A stretch of 64,000 nt of DNA from Mesorhizobium sp. (GCF_024710845.1 NZ_JANJTZ010000050.1:1-64000); one strand, 5' to 3'; positions 1 through 8,573 are shown, counted from the stretch's first letter. Made by a program: numbers and translations. Notes: a model not told the origin generated them from the letters alone.

Positions 1-64
1 TCGGAAGATGCGGCTTGAGCTTCCCGAATTGCTCGTCCGTCAGCCAGAAGTGGTCCCGATTCAT
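1..64 (-). CDS. IS5-family transposase, N-terminal fragment
   Basis: An ATG at 64 on the minus strand opens a frame reading MNRDHFWLTDEQFGKLKPHLP before the window edge. This is the usual N-terminus of IS5-family transposases, with the 'LTDEQF..L.PHLP' DNA-binding start; the DDE catalytic part is outside the window. A GAGGCGAGCG stretch upstream could hold a weak ribosome site. Whether the gene is intact cannot be judged here. Confidence 0.7.
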   Translation of the reverse strand, partial: MNRDHFWLTDEQFGKLKPHLP

Positions 65-134
65 CGCTCGCCTCCATTCGGAGACGGTGAATCACATCAC
101 GCCGCTCGATGAAACCTATTTATGGGTCCGGGCC
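1..134 (-). mobile_element. End of an IS5-like insertion sequence (partial)
   Basis: The window opens inside an insertion sequence. On the minus strand a transposase begins at 64 and runs off the left edge. The presumed terminal inverted repeat reads GGGCCCGGACCCATAAATAG on the minus strand (about 115-134). It abuts a CTAG tetranucleotide at 135-138, a typical target of IS5-group elements. The boundary is inferred from one end only, because the other end lies outside the window. Confidence 0.6.
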
Positions 135-369
135 CTAGAACCCAGCTGAGAGTTCTTTGGATATTGTCGCTATAGGCGAAAGCCCCGCCGACTACCAATG
201 CGGCTTGCATCGGCATGTAGGTCGATGAATGAACACCATTCAGAGATCCTCCGAGCCAAAAGAAGATCAGAAAGAAAGCAAACGACGCCCAATATATCAA
301 GAAATACTTCAGAAGAGACTTCACCGCATCGGCTGACAAAACAGAGCTATTCCTTATATTAGAGCTCAA
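97..369 (-). pseudogene. Small low-GC membrane ORF truncated by the IS
   Basis: The frame can start at a TTG (369-367) overlapping the stop codon of the VWA gene, and would give about 90 residues. The native part has two hydrophobic segments (around residues 20-40, rich in F, L, I and W, and around 52-68), so it looks like a small inner-membrane protein. The last dozen residues (GPGPINRFHRAA) are encoded by the IS end, so the original C-terminus has been replaced. Base composition (about 46% G+C) is well below the neighbours, which suggests foreign DNA. No family is recognised, and the start is uncertain because no good ribosome site is seen. Confidence 0.35.
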
Positions 370-1556
370 TGCTTCCTCGACAGCTCCCGCGTCGCGCTCT
401 CCAGCCCCTGCAGCGTCAGCGGATACATCCGGTCTGTGAAGATGTCGCGGATCATCTGGATGGAATGCGTATAGCCCCAGTGCTTCTGCTGCACGGGGTT
501 GATCCAGATCGCGTTCGGCCATTGCTGGACAACGCGGTTCAGCCAGACGATCCCGGCTTCCGGATTCCAGTGCTCGACCGAGCCTCCGGCCGTCGCGATC
601 TCGTAGGGGCTCATCGACGCGTCGCCGACGAAGATGACCTTGTAGTCGTGACCATACTTGTGGAGCACGTCGAATGTCGGCGTCACCTCGTGGTGGCGGC
701 GCTTGTTGTCCTTCCACACTCCCTCGTAGAGACAGTTGTGAAAGTAAAAGAACTCGAGCTGCCGGAACTCGGTGCGCGCCGCCGAGAACAGCTCCTCCAC
801 CACCTTGATGTGGTCGTCCATGGAGCCGCCGACGTCGAAGAACATCAAGAGCTTCACCGCGTTGCGCCGCTCGGGCCGCGTCTGCACGTCGAGGTAACCG
901 TGTTCGGCGGTGGCGTGGATCGTGCCGGGAATATCGAGTTCCTCGTCGGCCCCCTCGCGCACCCAGCGGCGTAGCCGCTTGAGCGCCACCTTGATGTTGC
1001 GGGTGCCGAGTTCGACCGTGTCGTCGAAATTCCTGAACTCGCGTTTGTCCCATACCTTCACTGCGCGCCGGTTGCGGCTCTCCGCCTGGCCGATGCGCAC
1101 GCCCTCGGGATTGTAGCCATAAGCGCCGAAGGGCGAGGTACCGGCCGTTCCGATCCATTTCGAGCCGCCCTGATGGCGGCCCTTCTGCTCCTCGAGCCGC
1201 TTCTTCAGCGTCTCCATCAGCTTGTCGAAGCCGCCGAGCGCCTCGACCAGCTTCTTCTCTTCCTCAGTCAGATGCTTTTCGGCGAGCTTGCGCAGCCATT
1301 CCTCGGGCAGGTTGGCGATGTCGATCCCACCCTCGCCCGACAGCGCTTCCAGTCCCTTGAACACATGCCCGAACACCTGGTCGAACCGGTCGATGTGGCG
1401 CTCGTCCTTCACCAGCGCCGCACGCGCCAGATAGTAGAAGCCCTCGACGTCATAGGTGACGAGCCCGGCCTCCATGCCTTCAAGCAGCGTCAGATATTCC
1501 CGCAGCGACACCGGAACCTTGGCGGCCTTGAGCTCGAGGAAGAAGGGAATGAACAT
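366..1556 (-). CDS. VWA domain protein, CoxE-like
   Basis: A 396-residue cytoplasmic protein of the CoxE/VWA-containing family that works with MoxR-type AAA ATPases, usually in metal-centre or complex maturation; the client is unknown here. The VWA domain is in the C-terminal half. Its MIDAS-like motif is D241-V-G-G-S245, a D-x-G-x-S form common in this subfamily rather than classical DxSxS. The ATG at 1556 is chosen because longer upstream frames lack similarity and run through the preceding antitoxin gene. That ATG lies only 2 nt after the hicB stop, implying cotranscription and probable translational coupling. The likely partner ATPase is encoded at 3825-4664. Confidence 0.85.
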   Translation of the reverse strand: MFIPFFLELKAAKVPVSLREYLTLLEGMEAGLVTYDVEGFYYLARAALVKDERHIDRFDQVFGHVFKGLEALSGEGGIDIANLPEEWLRKLAEKHLTEEEKKLVEALGGFDKLMETLKKRLEEQKGRHQGGSKWIGTAGTSPFGAYGYNPEGVRIGQAESRNRRAVKVWDKREFRNFDDTVELGTRNIKVALKRLRRWVREGADEELDIPGTIHATAEHGYLDVQTRPERRNAVKLLMFFDVGGSMDDHIKVVEELFSAARTEFRQLEFFYFHNCLYEGVWKDNKRRHHEVTPTFDVLHKYGHDYKVIFVGDASMSPYEIATAGGSVEHWNPEAGIVWLNRVVQQWPNAIWINPVQQKHWGYTHSIQMIRDIFTDRMYPLTLQGLESATRELSRKH

Positions 1557-1558
1557 GG

Positions 1559-1960
1559 TTATCTTTGGCTCTCGATCTTGTCGCGCGCGGCGCTGGCGAT
1601 GAAGGCCGAGCGGGTCAGCCCGCGCCGTGCGGCTTCGGCGTCGATGGCAGCCAGCAATCCAGCGTCGAGTGACAGGTTCGCCTTTACCGGTCGGCCGGAG
1701 TCGACGACGAGTGGGACCATAACCGCAGATTCTCCCGCACCGACATCGATTTCGTCTGCATTGAGCAATTCGGCGATGGAGCGAGCGCGCGGGAGCGGCT
1801 TGCCCTTGGCCAGCATTGTCTCCGCCCATTCACGCATAGCCGATATGGCATCCACGATGGCCGCGTCGGGCGTCTCGCCTCCGCCATGACAACCTGCGAG
1901 ATCTGGAATGCGAACACCCCAGACATCGCCGCTTCCGTCGAGAATTCCAACGTAGTGCAT
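1559..1960 (-). CDS. hicB: HicB-family antitoxin (module 1)
   Basis: A 133-residue HicB antitoxin. The N-terminal HicB domain starts with the expected pattern (MHYVGILDG..., then VRIPDLAGCHGGGETPDAA). It is followed by a C-terminal ribbon-helix-helix-like part (VKANLSLDAGLLAAIDAEAA) for operator binding. The start at 1960 has a GAGAGAAG ribosome site, and a longer in-frame extension to 2044 has no family similarity. It follows hicA by 10 nt and its stop is 2 nt before the VWA start, so antitoxin and VWA protein are probably made from one mRNA. Expected to bind HicA and repress its own promoter. Confidence 0.9.
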   Translation of the reverse strand: MHYVGILDGSGDVWGVRIPDLAGCHGGGETPDAAIVDAISAMREWAETMLAKGKPLPRARSIAELLNADEIDVGAGESAVMVPLVVDSGRPVKANLSLDAGLLAAIDAEAARRGLTRSAFIASAARDKIESQR

Positions 1961-1970
1961 CAGGCTTCTC

Positions 1971-2165
1971 TCATTTCCAGCCGGCCAGCCTGGCGATTGA
2001 CCGCGCGACGCCCGGCGACTGTTCGCGATGACGGGGCACCACAATCAGAGTTCCGGGTCTACCAGAATGCTCGAACTTGTCGTGCTTGCTGCCGCCGATA
2101 TTGATCCAGCCGTCCTCCAAGAGACGGGCGATGATCTTGCGGGTGTTGGTTTCGGGTATCGGCAT
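1971..2165 (-). CDS. hicA: HicA-family toxin (module 1)
   Basis: A 64-residue HicA mRNA interferase with a dsRBD-like fold. The pattern 'TRKIIARLLEDGW...GGSKHDKFEH...IVVPRH...ARSIARLAGW' fits the family. The histidine in GSKHDKF is the candidate catalytic residue, although the usual GSHH is here GSKH. Gene order hicA then hicB is canonical. A sigma70-like promoter lies immediately upstream at 2180-2208. The leader is very short (roughly ten nucleotides) and there is no strong ribosome site. Confidence 0.85.
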   Translation of the reverse strand: MPIPETNTRKIIARLLEDGWINIGGSKHDKFEHSGRPGTLIVVPRHREQSPGVARSIARLAGWK

Positions 2166-2179
2166 CCATTTTCATGCGC

Positions 2180-2208
2180 ATCATATTGCGCAATTCTGCC
2201 CAATGCAA
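2180..2208 (-). promoter_or_regulatory. hicAB-1 promoter with spacer palindrome
   Basis: On the minus strand, TTGCAT (2208-2203), a 17-nt spacer, and TATGAT (2185-2180) form a good sigma70-like promoter immediately after the GNAT gene stop. The spacer contains the 10-bp palindrome ATTGCGCAAT (2185-2194), a reasonable HicB operator. The site would drive hicA, hicB and the VWA gene. Confidence 0.55.
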
Positions 2209-2652
2209 TCACCGCTCATACTCGATGAACCCCGTCCTTCTCGCGATACGGTCATACAGCTGCCGCGCCGTCGCGTTCGTCTCGTGGGTCATCCAGTAGA
2301 CATTGGTGATGCCCTGCCGGTCGGCCTCGGCATAGACCGCCTCGATCAGCTTTCGTCCGACGCCGGTGCCGCGCACGTCCGGATCGGCATAGAGGTCCTG
2401 CAGGTAGCAGTTGTTCTTCTGCGACCAGCAGGTGCGGTGCAGGATGTAGTGGACGAGGCCGATGGCGCGACCGTCCAGCCGCGCGATGAAGCCGTTGGGC
2501 TCGTATTCGCCGGGGTCGAACAGACGTTTCCACGTCGTCACATAGATCTCGTCCGGCAGCACCGTCTTGTAGAAGGTCAGGTAGTCGGTCCACAGCCGCC
2601 GCCAGTCGGCATGATCCGACTGCGCCAGCCTGCGAATCTGCACGTCCGGCAT
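2209..2652 (-). CDS. GNAT-family N-acetyltransferase
   Basis: A 147-residue GCN5-related acetyltransferase. The acetyl-CoA binding motif A is visible as 'LYADPDVRGTGVGRKLIEAV' (R-x-x-G-x-G) in the middle of the protein, and the C-terminal 'TNATARQLYDRIA..TGFIEYER' is the usual motif B end. The substrate is unknown. It is divergent from the MBL gene and sits just upstream of hicA, which has its own promoter, so it may only partly share a transcript with hicAB. Confidence 0.85.
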   Translation of the reverse strand: MPDVQIRRLAQSDHADWRRLWTDYLTFYKTVLPDEIYVTTWKRLFDPGEYEPNGFIARLDGRAIGLVHYILHRTCWSQKNNCYLQDLYADPDVRGTGVGRKLIEAVYAEADRQGITNVYWMTHETNATARQLYDRIARRTGFIEYER

Positions 2653-2746
2653 CGCTTGCTCTCCCTCTGGCAGGAACGCGGTGGTTGTCAGCGTCGTCTG
2701 CGGCAGCTAAGCGAGAGGCTTCCCCGCCCGCAAGGGGCGCTGGAGG

Positions 2747-3820
2747 ATGAAGGATGGTCCAGTGTTGAAGTCGACAGGCCGGATCGAAGGCGACGGTCTC
2801 ATCTATCCGTTCGCTGAGCCGCCCGCGACCGGCGAGCTGATGGAAGTCGCCCCCGGCATTCTCTGGACCCGTATCCCGCTGCCGTTCCGCCTCAACCATG
2901 TCAACATCTACCTGATCGAGGACGGCGACGGCTGGGCGGTGCTGGACACCGGCATTTCCAACCAGGCGACGCGTGACGTCTGGGACGCGCTCGTCGCCGG
3001 CCCGCTTGCCGGCCGCCGGCTGACCCGGCTCATCGTCACGCATTTCCATCCAGACCACATCGGCCTGGCCGGCTGGCTATGCGAGCGGCATTCGATGCCG
3101 CTTCTGACCAGCCAGACCTGCTATCTCGGCTGCATCAATATCTCGCTCAGCCCGAACGCGATGGGCGACAAGCCCTACCAGGATTTCTACCGCAGCCACG
3201 GCATGTCGGTGGAGACGGCGCAGCTCGTTGCCACGCAAGGCAACGGCTATCTGCACATGGTGTCATCTCTGCCGCCGACCTTTCGCAGGCTCGTCGCCGG
3301 AGACACGCTGAACATCGGCGGCCGCCGCTTCGAGGTCATGTCCGGCGACGGCCATGCCTCGGAACAGCTGATGCTCTATCTGCGCGAGGAGAACGTCTTT
3401 CTCGCCGCCGATCAGGTCCTCGCCAGGATCACGCCGAATGTCAGCGTCTGGGCGGTCGATCCGTTTGGCGACCCGTTGGGCCTGTATCTACGCTCGCTGC
3501 GCCAGATCGAGACCGCCATACCGCACGACGCCCTTGTCCTGCCCGGTCATCAACTGCCGTTCCACGGCGTCGACGACCGCGCGCGCCAGCTCGCGGCGCA
3601 TCACGAGGAGCGCTGCGACATCATCGCGGCGGCTTGCGCGGAGGGCGCGAAATCGGTCGCCGAACTGGTGCCGGCGCTCTTTCCCCGCCCGCTCGACCCG
3701 CACCAGTTGTCCTTCGCCTTCTCCGAGACCCACGCCCATGTGAACTATATGGTGGGTCGCGCGGAGCTGGCGTGGGAAGAGCCTTCGGCCGGCCTAATGC
3801 GGGTCCGCGGCGGCGGCTGA
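2747..3820 (+). CDS. MBL-fold metallo-hydrolase
   Basis: A 357-residue metallo-beta-lactamase-fold hydrolase. The metal-binding motif H99-F-H101-P-D103-H104 is intact, followed by a later histidine in the 'SGDGHASEQ' segment and an aspartate in 'LAADQVL'. The C-terminal 'VLPGHQLPFHG' is typical of glyoxalase II-like/lactonase-type MBL proteins. The substrate is unknown. The ATG at 2747 directly abuts a GGAGG; a GTG at 2762 with AAGGA seven bases upstream is an equally plausible start. It lies between the VWA and MoxR genes but on the opposite strand. Confidence 0.85.
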   Translation: MKDGPVLKSTGRIEGDGLIYPFAEPPATGELMEVAPGILWTRIPLPFRLNHVNIYLIEDGDGWAVLDTGISNQATRDVWDALVAGPLAGRRLTRLIVTHFHPDHIGLAGWLCERHSMPLLTSQTCYLGCINISLSPNAMGDKPYQDFYRSHGMSVETAQLVATQGNGYLHMVSSLPPTFRRLVAGDTLNIGGRRFEVMSGDGHASEQLMLYLREENVFLAADQVLARITPNVSVWAVDPFGDPLGLYLRSLRQIETAIPHDALVLPGHQLPFHGVDDRARQLAAHHEERCDIIAAACAEGAKSVAELVPALFPRPLDPHQLSFAFSETHAHVNYMVGRAELAWEEPSAGLMRVRGGG

Positions 3821-3824
3821 CGGA

Positions 3825-4664
<840 letters not shown>

Positions 4665-4787
4665 GCGTCAGAGTCCATTCCGTTGAGCCGCGGCGACAGT
4701 AGGGACAGCGCACGGCAAGGGCAAGCGCCCGCTTTCTAACACAGATAAGAAAGCCGGCTGTGCGGGATTCCGGGCTCCGAATACGCG

Positions 4788-4828
4788 AAACGCCCGCGCC
4801 CCCATTGCGGGAGCGCGGGCGTTTTCGG
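4788..4828. terminator. Bidirectional-looking hairpin terminator
   Basis: A 12-bp perfect stem (AAACGCCCGCGC at 4788-4799, GCGCGGGCGTTT at 4813-4824) is followed by TTTTCGG on the plus strand and TTTCG on the minus strand. It lies 30 nt downstream of the small secreted-protein gene on the minus strand and probably ends its transcript. Confidence 0.75.
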
Positions 4829-4857
4829 TGGATCGGGCGGTAGGGCGCCCGCCGGCC

Positions 4858-5085
4858 TTACAGGCCGGAATAGTCCTGGTTCAGATTGATCTCGAAGCCG
4901 TCGACGCCCGTGATGCTGGCGTTCTGCTGCGAGGAGACGGTGAACGCGCCGCCTGCGGTAGCCGCGCCGGCATTCTCGACATTCTGTGCAGAAGACTGCG
5001 GGTAGATCAGGGCCGGGGCTTCCTGGGCCGCGGCGACGCCGGAGAGGCCAAGAACGGCAACGGAGGCGAGAAGAAACTTGTTCAT
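4858..5085 (-). CDS. Small secreted protein, paralogue A
   Basis: A 75-residue protein with a clear Sec signal peptide (MNKFLLASVAVLGLSGVAAA, cut before QEAPALIY) and a mature part of about 55 residues rich in N, Q, S and A that ends NQDYSGL. It is a paralogue of the next gene: QEAPALIY, a 'V(E/Q)NA' segment, 'LTVSS/FTVSSQ.NAS' and the terminal 'N..YSG' are shared. It resembles the very small exported proteins found as multiple paralogues in Mesorhizobium-type genomes (DUF680-like), but I cannot confirm the family. Function unknown. AAAGGA precedes the ATG. Confidence 0.75.
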   Translation of the reverse strand: MNKFLLASVAVLGLSGVAAAQEAPALIYPQSSAQNVENAGAATAGGAFTVSSQQNASITGVDGFEINLNQDYSGL

Positions 5086-5145
5086 GGGAGGATTCCTTTC
5101 GAATCTTGGGAGGATCAGGGCCGGCGGATCCGGCCGCCTCGTGCC

Positions 5146-5385
5146 TTAGCGGCCCGAGTAGTTTTCGTTGTTGCGGATGTCGTTGACGGTCTGCCCGCCG
5201 CTCTGGACCGGCACGCTCGCATTGCGCTGCGAAGACACGGTCAGGCCGCGGTCGGCGGAGGGCACGTCGGCGTTCTGGACATTCCGCGCATACGCGTCGC
5301 TGTAGATCAGGGCCGGGGCTTCCTGCGCAGCAGCGAGGCCGGTAAGGCTCAGCACGGCGGCCGAGGCGATGAGGAACTTACGCAT
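5146..5385 (-). CDS. Small secreted protein, paralogue B
   Basis: A 79-residue exported protein with signal peptide MRKFLIASAAVLSLTGLAAA and mature start QEAPALIY, ending NNENYSGR. The ATG at 5385 has AAAGGGAT upstream; an extension to 5427 is not supported. It lies 60 nt upstream of paralogue A on the same strand, so the two look like a tandem duplication that may share one transcript. There are no cysteines and no recognised domain. Function unknown. Confidence 0.75.
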   Translation of the reverse strand: MRKFLIASAAVLSLTGLAAAQEAPALIYSDAYARNVQNADVPSADRGLTVSSQRNASVPVQSGGQTVNDIRNNENYSGR

Positions 5386-5921
5386 TTTTCTATCCCTTTG
5401 ATGTGCGGCCACCCGGCTTTCCGGCATGACCTTGTCTTATTGAAATCGAGGCGGCGGTCAGTGCGTCGTCCGATGACGTTCAGATGGGCCTGTCCGGCCG
5501 CACATACAAAACAACAGAAAGGGAGAGAAAGTTGACGCCCCGGTCGCGATCTTGTGACCGGATTTCCCTTGAAAAACAGACTGTTCACCAGCGTCGAGAC
5601 GCTGACACCATGCCATTCGGAACGTTGCCGGCGAACGTGCTGGCGGCGGGGTCGCGAAAGCCCTATATTGGCGATGACGGTCTGCGCTTCGCGGCAGGAG
5701 TAACACTTCCCCGGGGCCTTACTGATCCCAAGGGAGCTGTCCCTGGAGAGACCCGTGGGTCTTTTCACACGGCGCCCACCTACGTTGTAGGCACCCGGGA
5801 TCAACCTCTCCACCGGTCTGCGTGGATCGTCGCTTCCCTTCGTTTATCTGCTCATCCGAGTCGCATGCCGGCTGTTCCGAACACCTGGCACGCGCGTAGT
5901 ATCGTCCGCGGAGGTGCAGTC
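5386..5921 (+). other. Intergenic region holding the 6S RNA
   Basis: About 540 bp separate the secreted-protein genes from the 5-FCL gene. The 6S RNA occupies roughly 5676-5830. The segment 5428-5660 shows no convincing gene. An open frame runs through the whole region into the 5-FCL gene, but it crosses the structured RNA and has no family similarity, so it is not called. Confidence 0.6.
5676..5830 (+). ncRNA. ssrS: 6S RNA
   Basis: The segment matches the rhizobial 6S RNA pattern. The left arm contains CCCCGGGGCCTTACTGATCC, and a terminal hairpin region follows around GACCCGTGGGTCTTTTCACACGG. The right arm has GCACCCGGGATCAACC, which complements the left side to form the closing stem around the central bubble. 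A TATATT -10 box lies at 5664-5669, so transcription should begin near 5676. It is directly upstream of the 5-formyl-THF cyclo-ligase gene, the same ssrS-ygfA linkage seen in many proteobacteria. It mimics an open promoter and binds sigma70 RNA polymerase in stationary phase. Ends are approximate. Confidence 0.85.
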
Positions 5922-6503
5922 ATGGACAATCGCGCGATCAAGAAGAGGCTCCGGCAGGAGGCGCTTGCGCGGCGCGATGCGCTCGACCCGGAATGGCGGA
6001 TCGAAGCCTCGCTGCGAATGGCCGACGAGGCGGCGCATATCGGCATGGAGCCGGGAGCGACCGTCTCCGGCTTCTGGCCGATGCGCTCGGAAGTCGACGT
6101 CCGGCCGTTGATGTTCGCGCTGCGCGAGTTGGGCGGCCGCCTCTGTCTTCCGGCGATCCTCGACAAGCAGACGATCGTCTTCCGCGAGCTCGTGCGCGGC
6201 GCGCCGCTGGTCGACATGGGTTTCGGCACGGCCGGGCCAGGACCGGAGGCCGAGATTCTCCAGCCGACGCTGATGCTCGTGCCGCTCGCCGCCTTCGACC
6301 GCCGCGGCCACAGGATCGGCTACGGCGCCGGCTATTACGACCGCGCCATCGCGAAGCTGCAGGCGGGACCACGACCACCTCGCCTCGTCGGCATCGCCTT
6401 CGACTGCCAGGAGGTCGAGAGGGTGCCGGACGAACCACACGATGTTGTCATTCCCGAATTCCTGACGGAATCCGGCTTGCACAGCTTTACGCCGGCTTTA
6501 TAG
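5922..6503 (+). CDS. ygfA: 5-formyltetrahydrofolate cyclo-ligase
   Basis: A 193-residue 5-FCL that converts 5-formyl-THF and ATP to 5,10-methenyl-THF in folate recycling. The C-terminal signature G133-YGAGYYDR is present, and 'LLVPLAAFDRRGHRIG'-type spacing is conserved. The ATG at 5922 has GGAGG upstream and matches the usual N-terminus (MDNRAIKKRLRQEALARRDAL). It sits just downstream of 6S RNA, a widespread linkage, and 7 nt before the YmdB-type gene, probably in one transcript. Confidence 0.93.
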   Translation: MDNRAIKKRLRQEALARRDALDPEWRIEASLRMADEAAHIGMEPGATVSGFWPMRSEVDVRPLMFALRELGGRLCLPAILDKQTIVFRELVRGAPLVDMGFGTAGPGPEAEILQPTLMLVPLAAFDRRGHRIGYGAGYYDRAIAKLQAGPRPPRLVGIAFDCQEVERVPDEPHDVVIPEFLTESGLHSFTPAL

Positions 6504-6510
6504 AAGCCGA

Positions 6511-7335
6511 ATGCGTCTTCTCTTCCTCGGCGACATGGTGGGCAAAACCGGCCGCACGGCGGTCTGGGAACGCCTTCCAGGCCTCATCTCCGATTTCCGG
6601 CTCGATTTCGTGATCGTCAACGGCGAGAACGCCGCTGGCGGGTTTGGCATCACCGAGGAGATCTTCCAGGAAACCTTGCGCGCGGGCGCCGACGTCGTCA
6701 CCACCGGCAATCATGTCTGGGACCAGCGCGAGGCGTTGCTTTTCGCGCCGCGCGAGGAGCGCTTCCTGCGGCCCGCCAACTTCCCGAAGGGCACGCCCGG
6801 CCGCGGCTCCGGGCTTTACTTGGCCAGAAATGGCGCCCGCGTCATGGTGGCCAACATCATGGGCCGCGTCTTCATGCATCCCGAACTCGACGATCCCTTC
6901 GTTGCCGGCGAAGAGGTGCTGGAAGCCTGTCCCCTGGGTGAACAGGCCGACGCGGTGGTGATCGATTTCCACGCCGAGGCGACGTCCGAGAAGATGTGCT
7001 TTGCGCATTTCGTCGACGGGCGAGCGAGCTTCGTCGTCGGCACCCATACCCATTGCCCGACCGCCGACCATCAGATCCTGAACGGCGGCACGGCCTACCT
7101 GTCCGACGCCGGCATGTGCGGCGACTACGATTCCTCCCTCGGAATGGACAAGGAAGAGCCGCTGAACCGCTTCCTGTCGAAGGTTCCGAAAGGCCGCTTC
7201 GAAGCGGCGACCGGTCCGGCCACCATCTGCGGCGTCGGTGTCGAGATCTCCGACCGCACGGGGCTGGCCGACAGCATCGGGCTCCTCCGTCTCGGGCCAC
7301 GGCTCGAAGAGACCGTTCCATCCTTCTGGCTTTAG
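6511..7335 (+). CDS. ymdB: YmdB-family metallophosphoesterase
   Basis: A 274-residue protein of the YmdB family (TIGR00282 type), a dinuclear-metal phosphodiesterase acting on cyclic nucleotides in characterised members. Metal ligands are visible in LGDMVG (N-terminus), VNGENAAGG, TTGNHVWDQ, DFHAEATSEK and GTHTHCPT. The length is normal. It starts 7 nt after the 5-FCL stop; the ygfA-ymdB pair is common in rhizobia. Cytoplasmic. Confidence 0.93.
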   Translation: MRLLFLGDMVGKTGRTAVWERLPGLISDFRLDFVIVNGENAAGGFGITEEIFQETLRAGADVVTTGNHVWDQREALLFAPREERFLRPANFPKGTPGRGSGLYLARNGARVMVANIMGRVFMHPELDDPFVAGEEVLEACPLGEQADAVVIDFHAEATSEKMCFAHFVDGRASFVVGTHTHCPTADHQILNGGTAYLSDAGMCGDYDSSLGMDKEEPLNRFLSKVPKGRFEAATGPATICGVGVEISDRTGLADSIGLLRLGPRLEETVPSFWL

Positions 7336-7468
7336 ATATCCGTCCAGGACGCGACCGTAAGCCACGTATGTGATTCTCCTACATTGACGGGACGCCGCCC
7401 GCTCCCTACTTCTCTCGCCATCCTTCACCCGCGCGCCGGAGCCCCGGCCAACACGGAACCACGACATC

Positions 7469-8224
7469 ATGGAATGGCTAACCGGCTACTTCGACTGGAC
7501 GAGCGATCCGACGGCGTGGGTGGCGCTCGCCACGCTCGTCGTCCTTGAGATCGTGCTTGGCATCGACAACCTGATCTTTATCTCGATCCTGACCAACAAG
7601 CTGCCCGCCGAACAGCAGGCGCGGGCGCGCAGGCTCGGCATCGGCGCGGCGCTGATCATGCGCCTGGTGCTGCTGGCGACGATCTCGTTCATCGTCCAGC
7701 TCACCACGCCGGTCTTCACCGCATTCGACCACCCCTTCTCGTGGCGCGACCTCATTCTGATCGCCGGCGGCCTGTTCCTGGTCTGGAAAGCTACCAGGGA
7801 AATCCACCACACGGTCGACCCGCAGGACCACAAGGATACGATGGTCGGCGACGCGGTTTCGATGTCGATCAGCGCCGCGATCTTCCAGATCCTGCTGCTC
7901 GACCTGGTGTTTTCGATCGACTCGATCATCACCGCCGTCGGCATGACCGACCACATCGCGATCATGTATATCGCGGTGGTCTGCGCCGTGACGGTGATGC
8001 TGCTCGCGGCCGAGCCGCTGTCGAAGTTCATCGCCAAGAACCCGACCATCGTCATGCTGGCGCTGGGCTTCCTCCTGATGATCGGCATGACGCTGATCGC
8101 TGACGGTTTCGGCTTCCATGTGCCGAAGGGCTACATCTACGCCGCCATGGGCTTCTCGGCACTGGTCGAGTCGCTCAACATGCTGGCGCGTCTAAGCAAG
8201 TCGAAAGGCAAGGCGGGCCACTGA
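7469..8224 (+). CDS. TerC-family integral membrane protein
   Basis: A 251-residue TerC/YkoY-type membrane protein with about seven transmembrane segments. Conserved acidic motifs are intact: '[16 protein letters not shown]' in the first helix and '[15 protein letters not shown]' in the middle. Members are linked to manganese export to secreted enzymes or to tellurite resistance. The C-terminal CBS/CorC region of long forms is absent. I looked for a yybP-ykoY (Mn) riboswitch in the 133 bp upstream and could not recognise one. Confidence 0.92.
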   Translation: MEWLTGYFDWTSDPTAWVALATLVVLEIVLGIDNLIFISILTNKLPAEQQARARRLGIGAALIMRLVLLATISFIVQLTTPVFTAFDHPFSWRDLILIAGGLFLVWKATREIHHTVDPQDHKDTMVGDAVSMSISAAIFQILLLDLVFSIDSIITAVGMTDHIAIMYIAVVCAVTVMLLAAEPLSKFIAKNPTIVMLALGFLLMIGMTLIADGFGFHVPKGYIYAAMGFSALVESLNMLARLSKSKGKAGH

Positions 8225-8232
8225 CGCAAGCA

Positions 8233-8267
8233 TCGCCGCCGGGTCATCGGCGGCGAATCGCTTTTTT
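8233..8267 (+). terminator. Rho-independent terminator after terC
   Basis: The stem TCGCCGCCG (8233-8241) / CGGCGGCGA (8248-8256) with a 6-nt loop is followed 5 nt later by a TTTTTT run at 8262-8267. It lies 9 nt after the TerC stop. Confidence 0.7.
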
Positions 8268-8390
8268 GCCGGCCGGGACTGGCCAAATCCCGGTCGGGCG
8301 TGTATAGGCACGCGACTTTCTGATGACCCGCCGCGCGCGACGCCCGATTTTCGGGATTCCCCGGCATTGCAAGACGCCCGGAGCAGGACC

Positions 8391-8573
8391 ATGGCAGTAC
8401 CGAAACGAAAGACCTCCCCGTCGAAGCGCGGCATGCGCCGCTCCGCCGACGCGCTCAAGGCCCCGACCTATGTCGAGGACCGCAATTCGGGTGAGATGCG
8501 CCGTCCGCATCACATCGACCTGAAGACGGGCATGTATCGCGGCCGCCAGGTCCTGGAACCCAAGGAAAGCTGA
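8391..8573 (+). CDS. rpmF: 50S ribosomal protein L32
   Basis: A 60-residue L32 with the standard start [20 protein letters not shown] and the alphaproteobacterial C-terminus ([16 protein letters not shown]). The zinc-binding cysteines of some L32 versions are absent, so this is the Cys-minus form. GGAGCAGG precedes the ATG. It stands alone, with terminators on both sides. Confidence 0.97.
   Translation: MAVPKRKTSPSKRGMRRSADALKAPTYVEDRNSGEMRRPHHIDLKTGMYRGRQVLEPKES

Noticed and set aside
370-1158. Extended upstream part of the frame ending at 97
   Set aside because: Out of frame with the VWA gene and without motif; only the 97-369 part has a hydrophobic, gene-like pattern.
5484-5921. N-terminal extension of 5-FCL
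   Set aside because: It would translate the 6S RNA; the family N-terminus and ribosome site support 5922.
7336-7468. Possible yybP-ykoY manganese riboswitch before terC
   Set aside because: The conserved loop sequences of that riboswitch could not be recognised.
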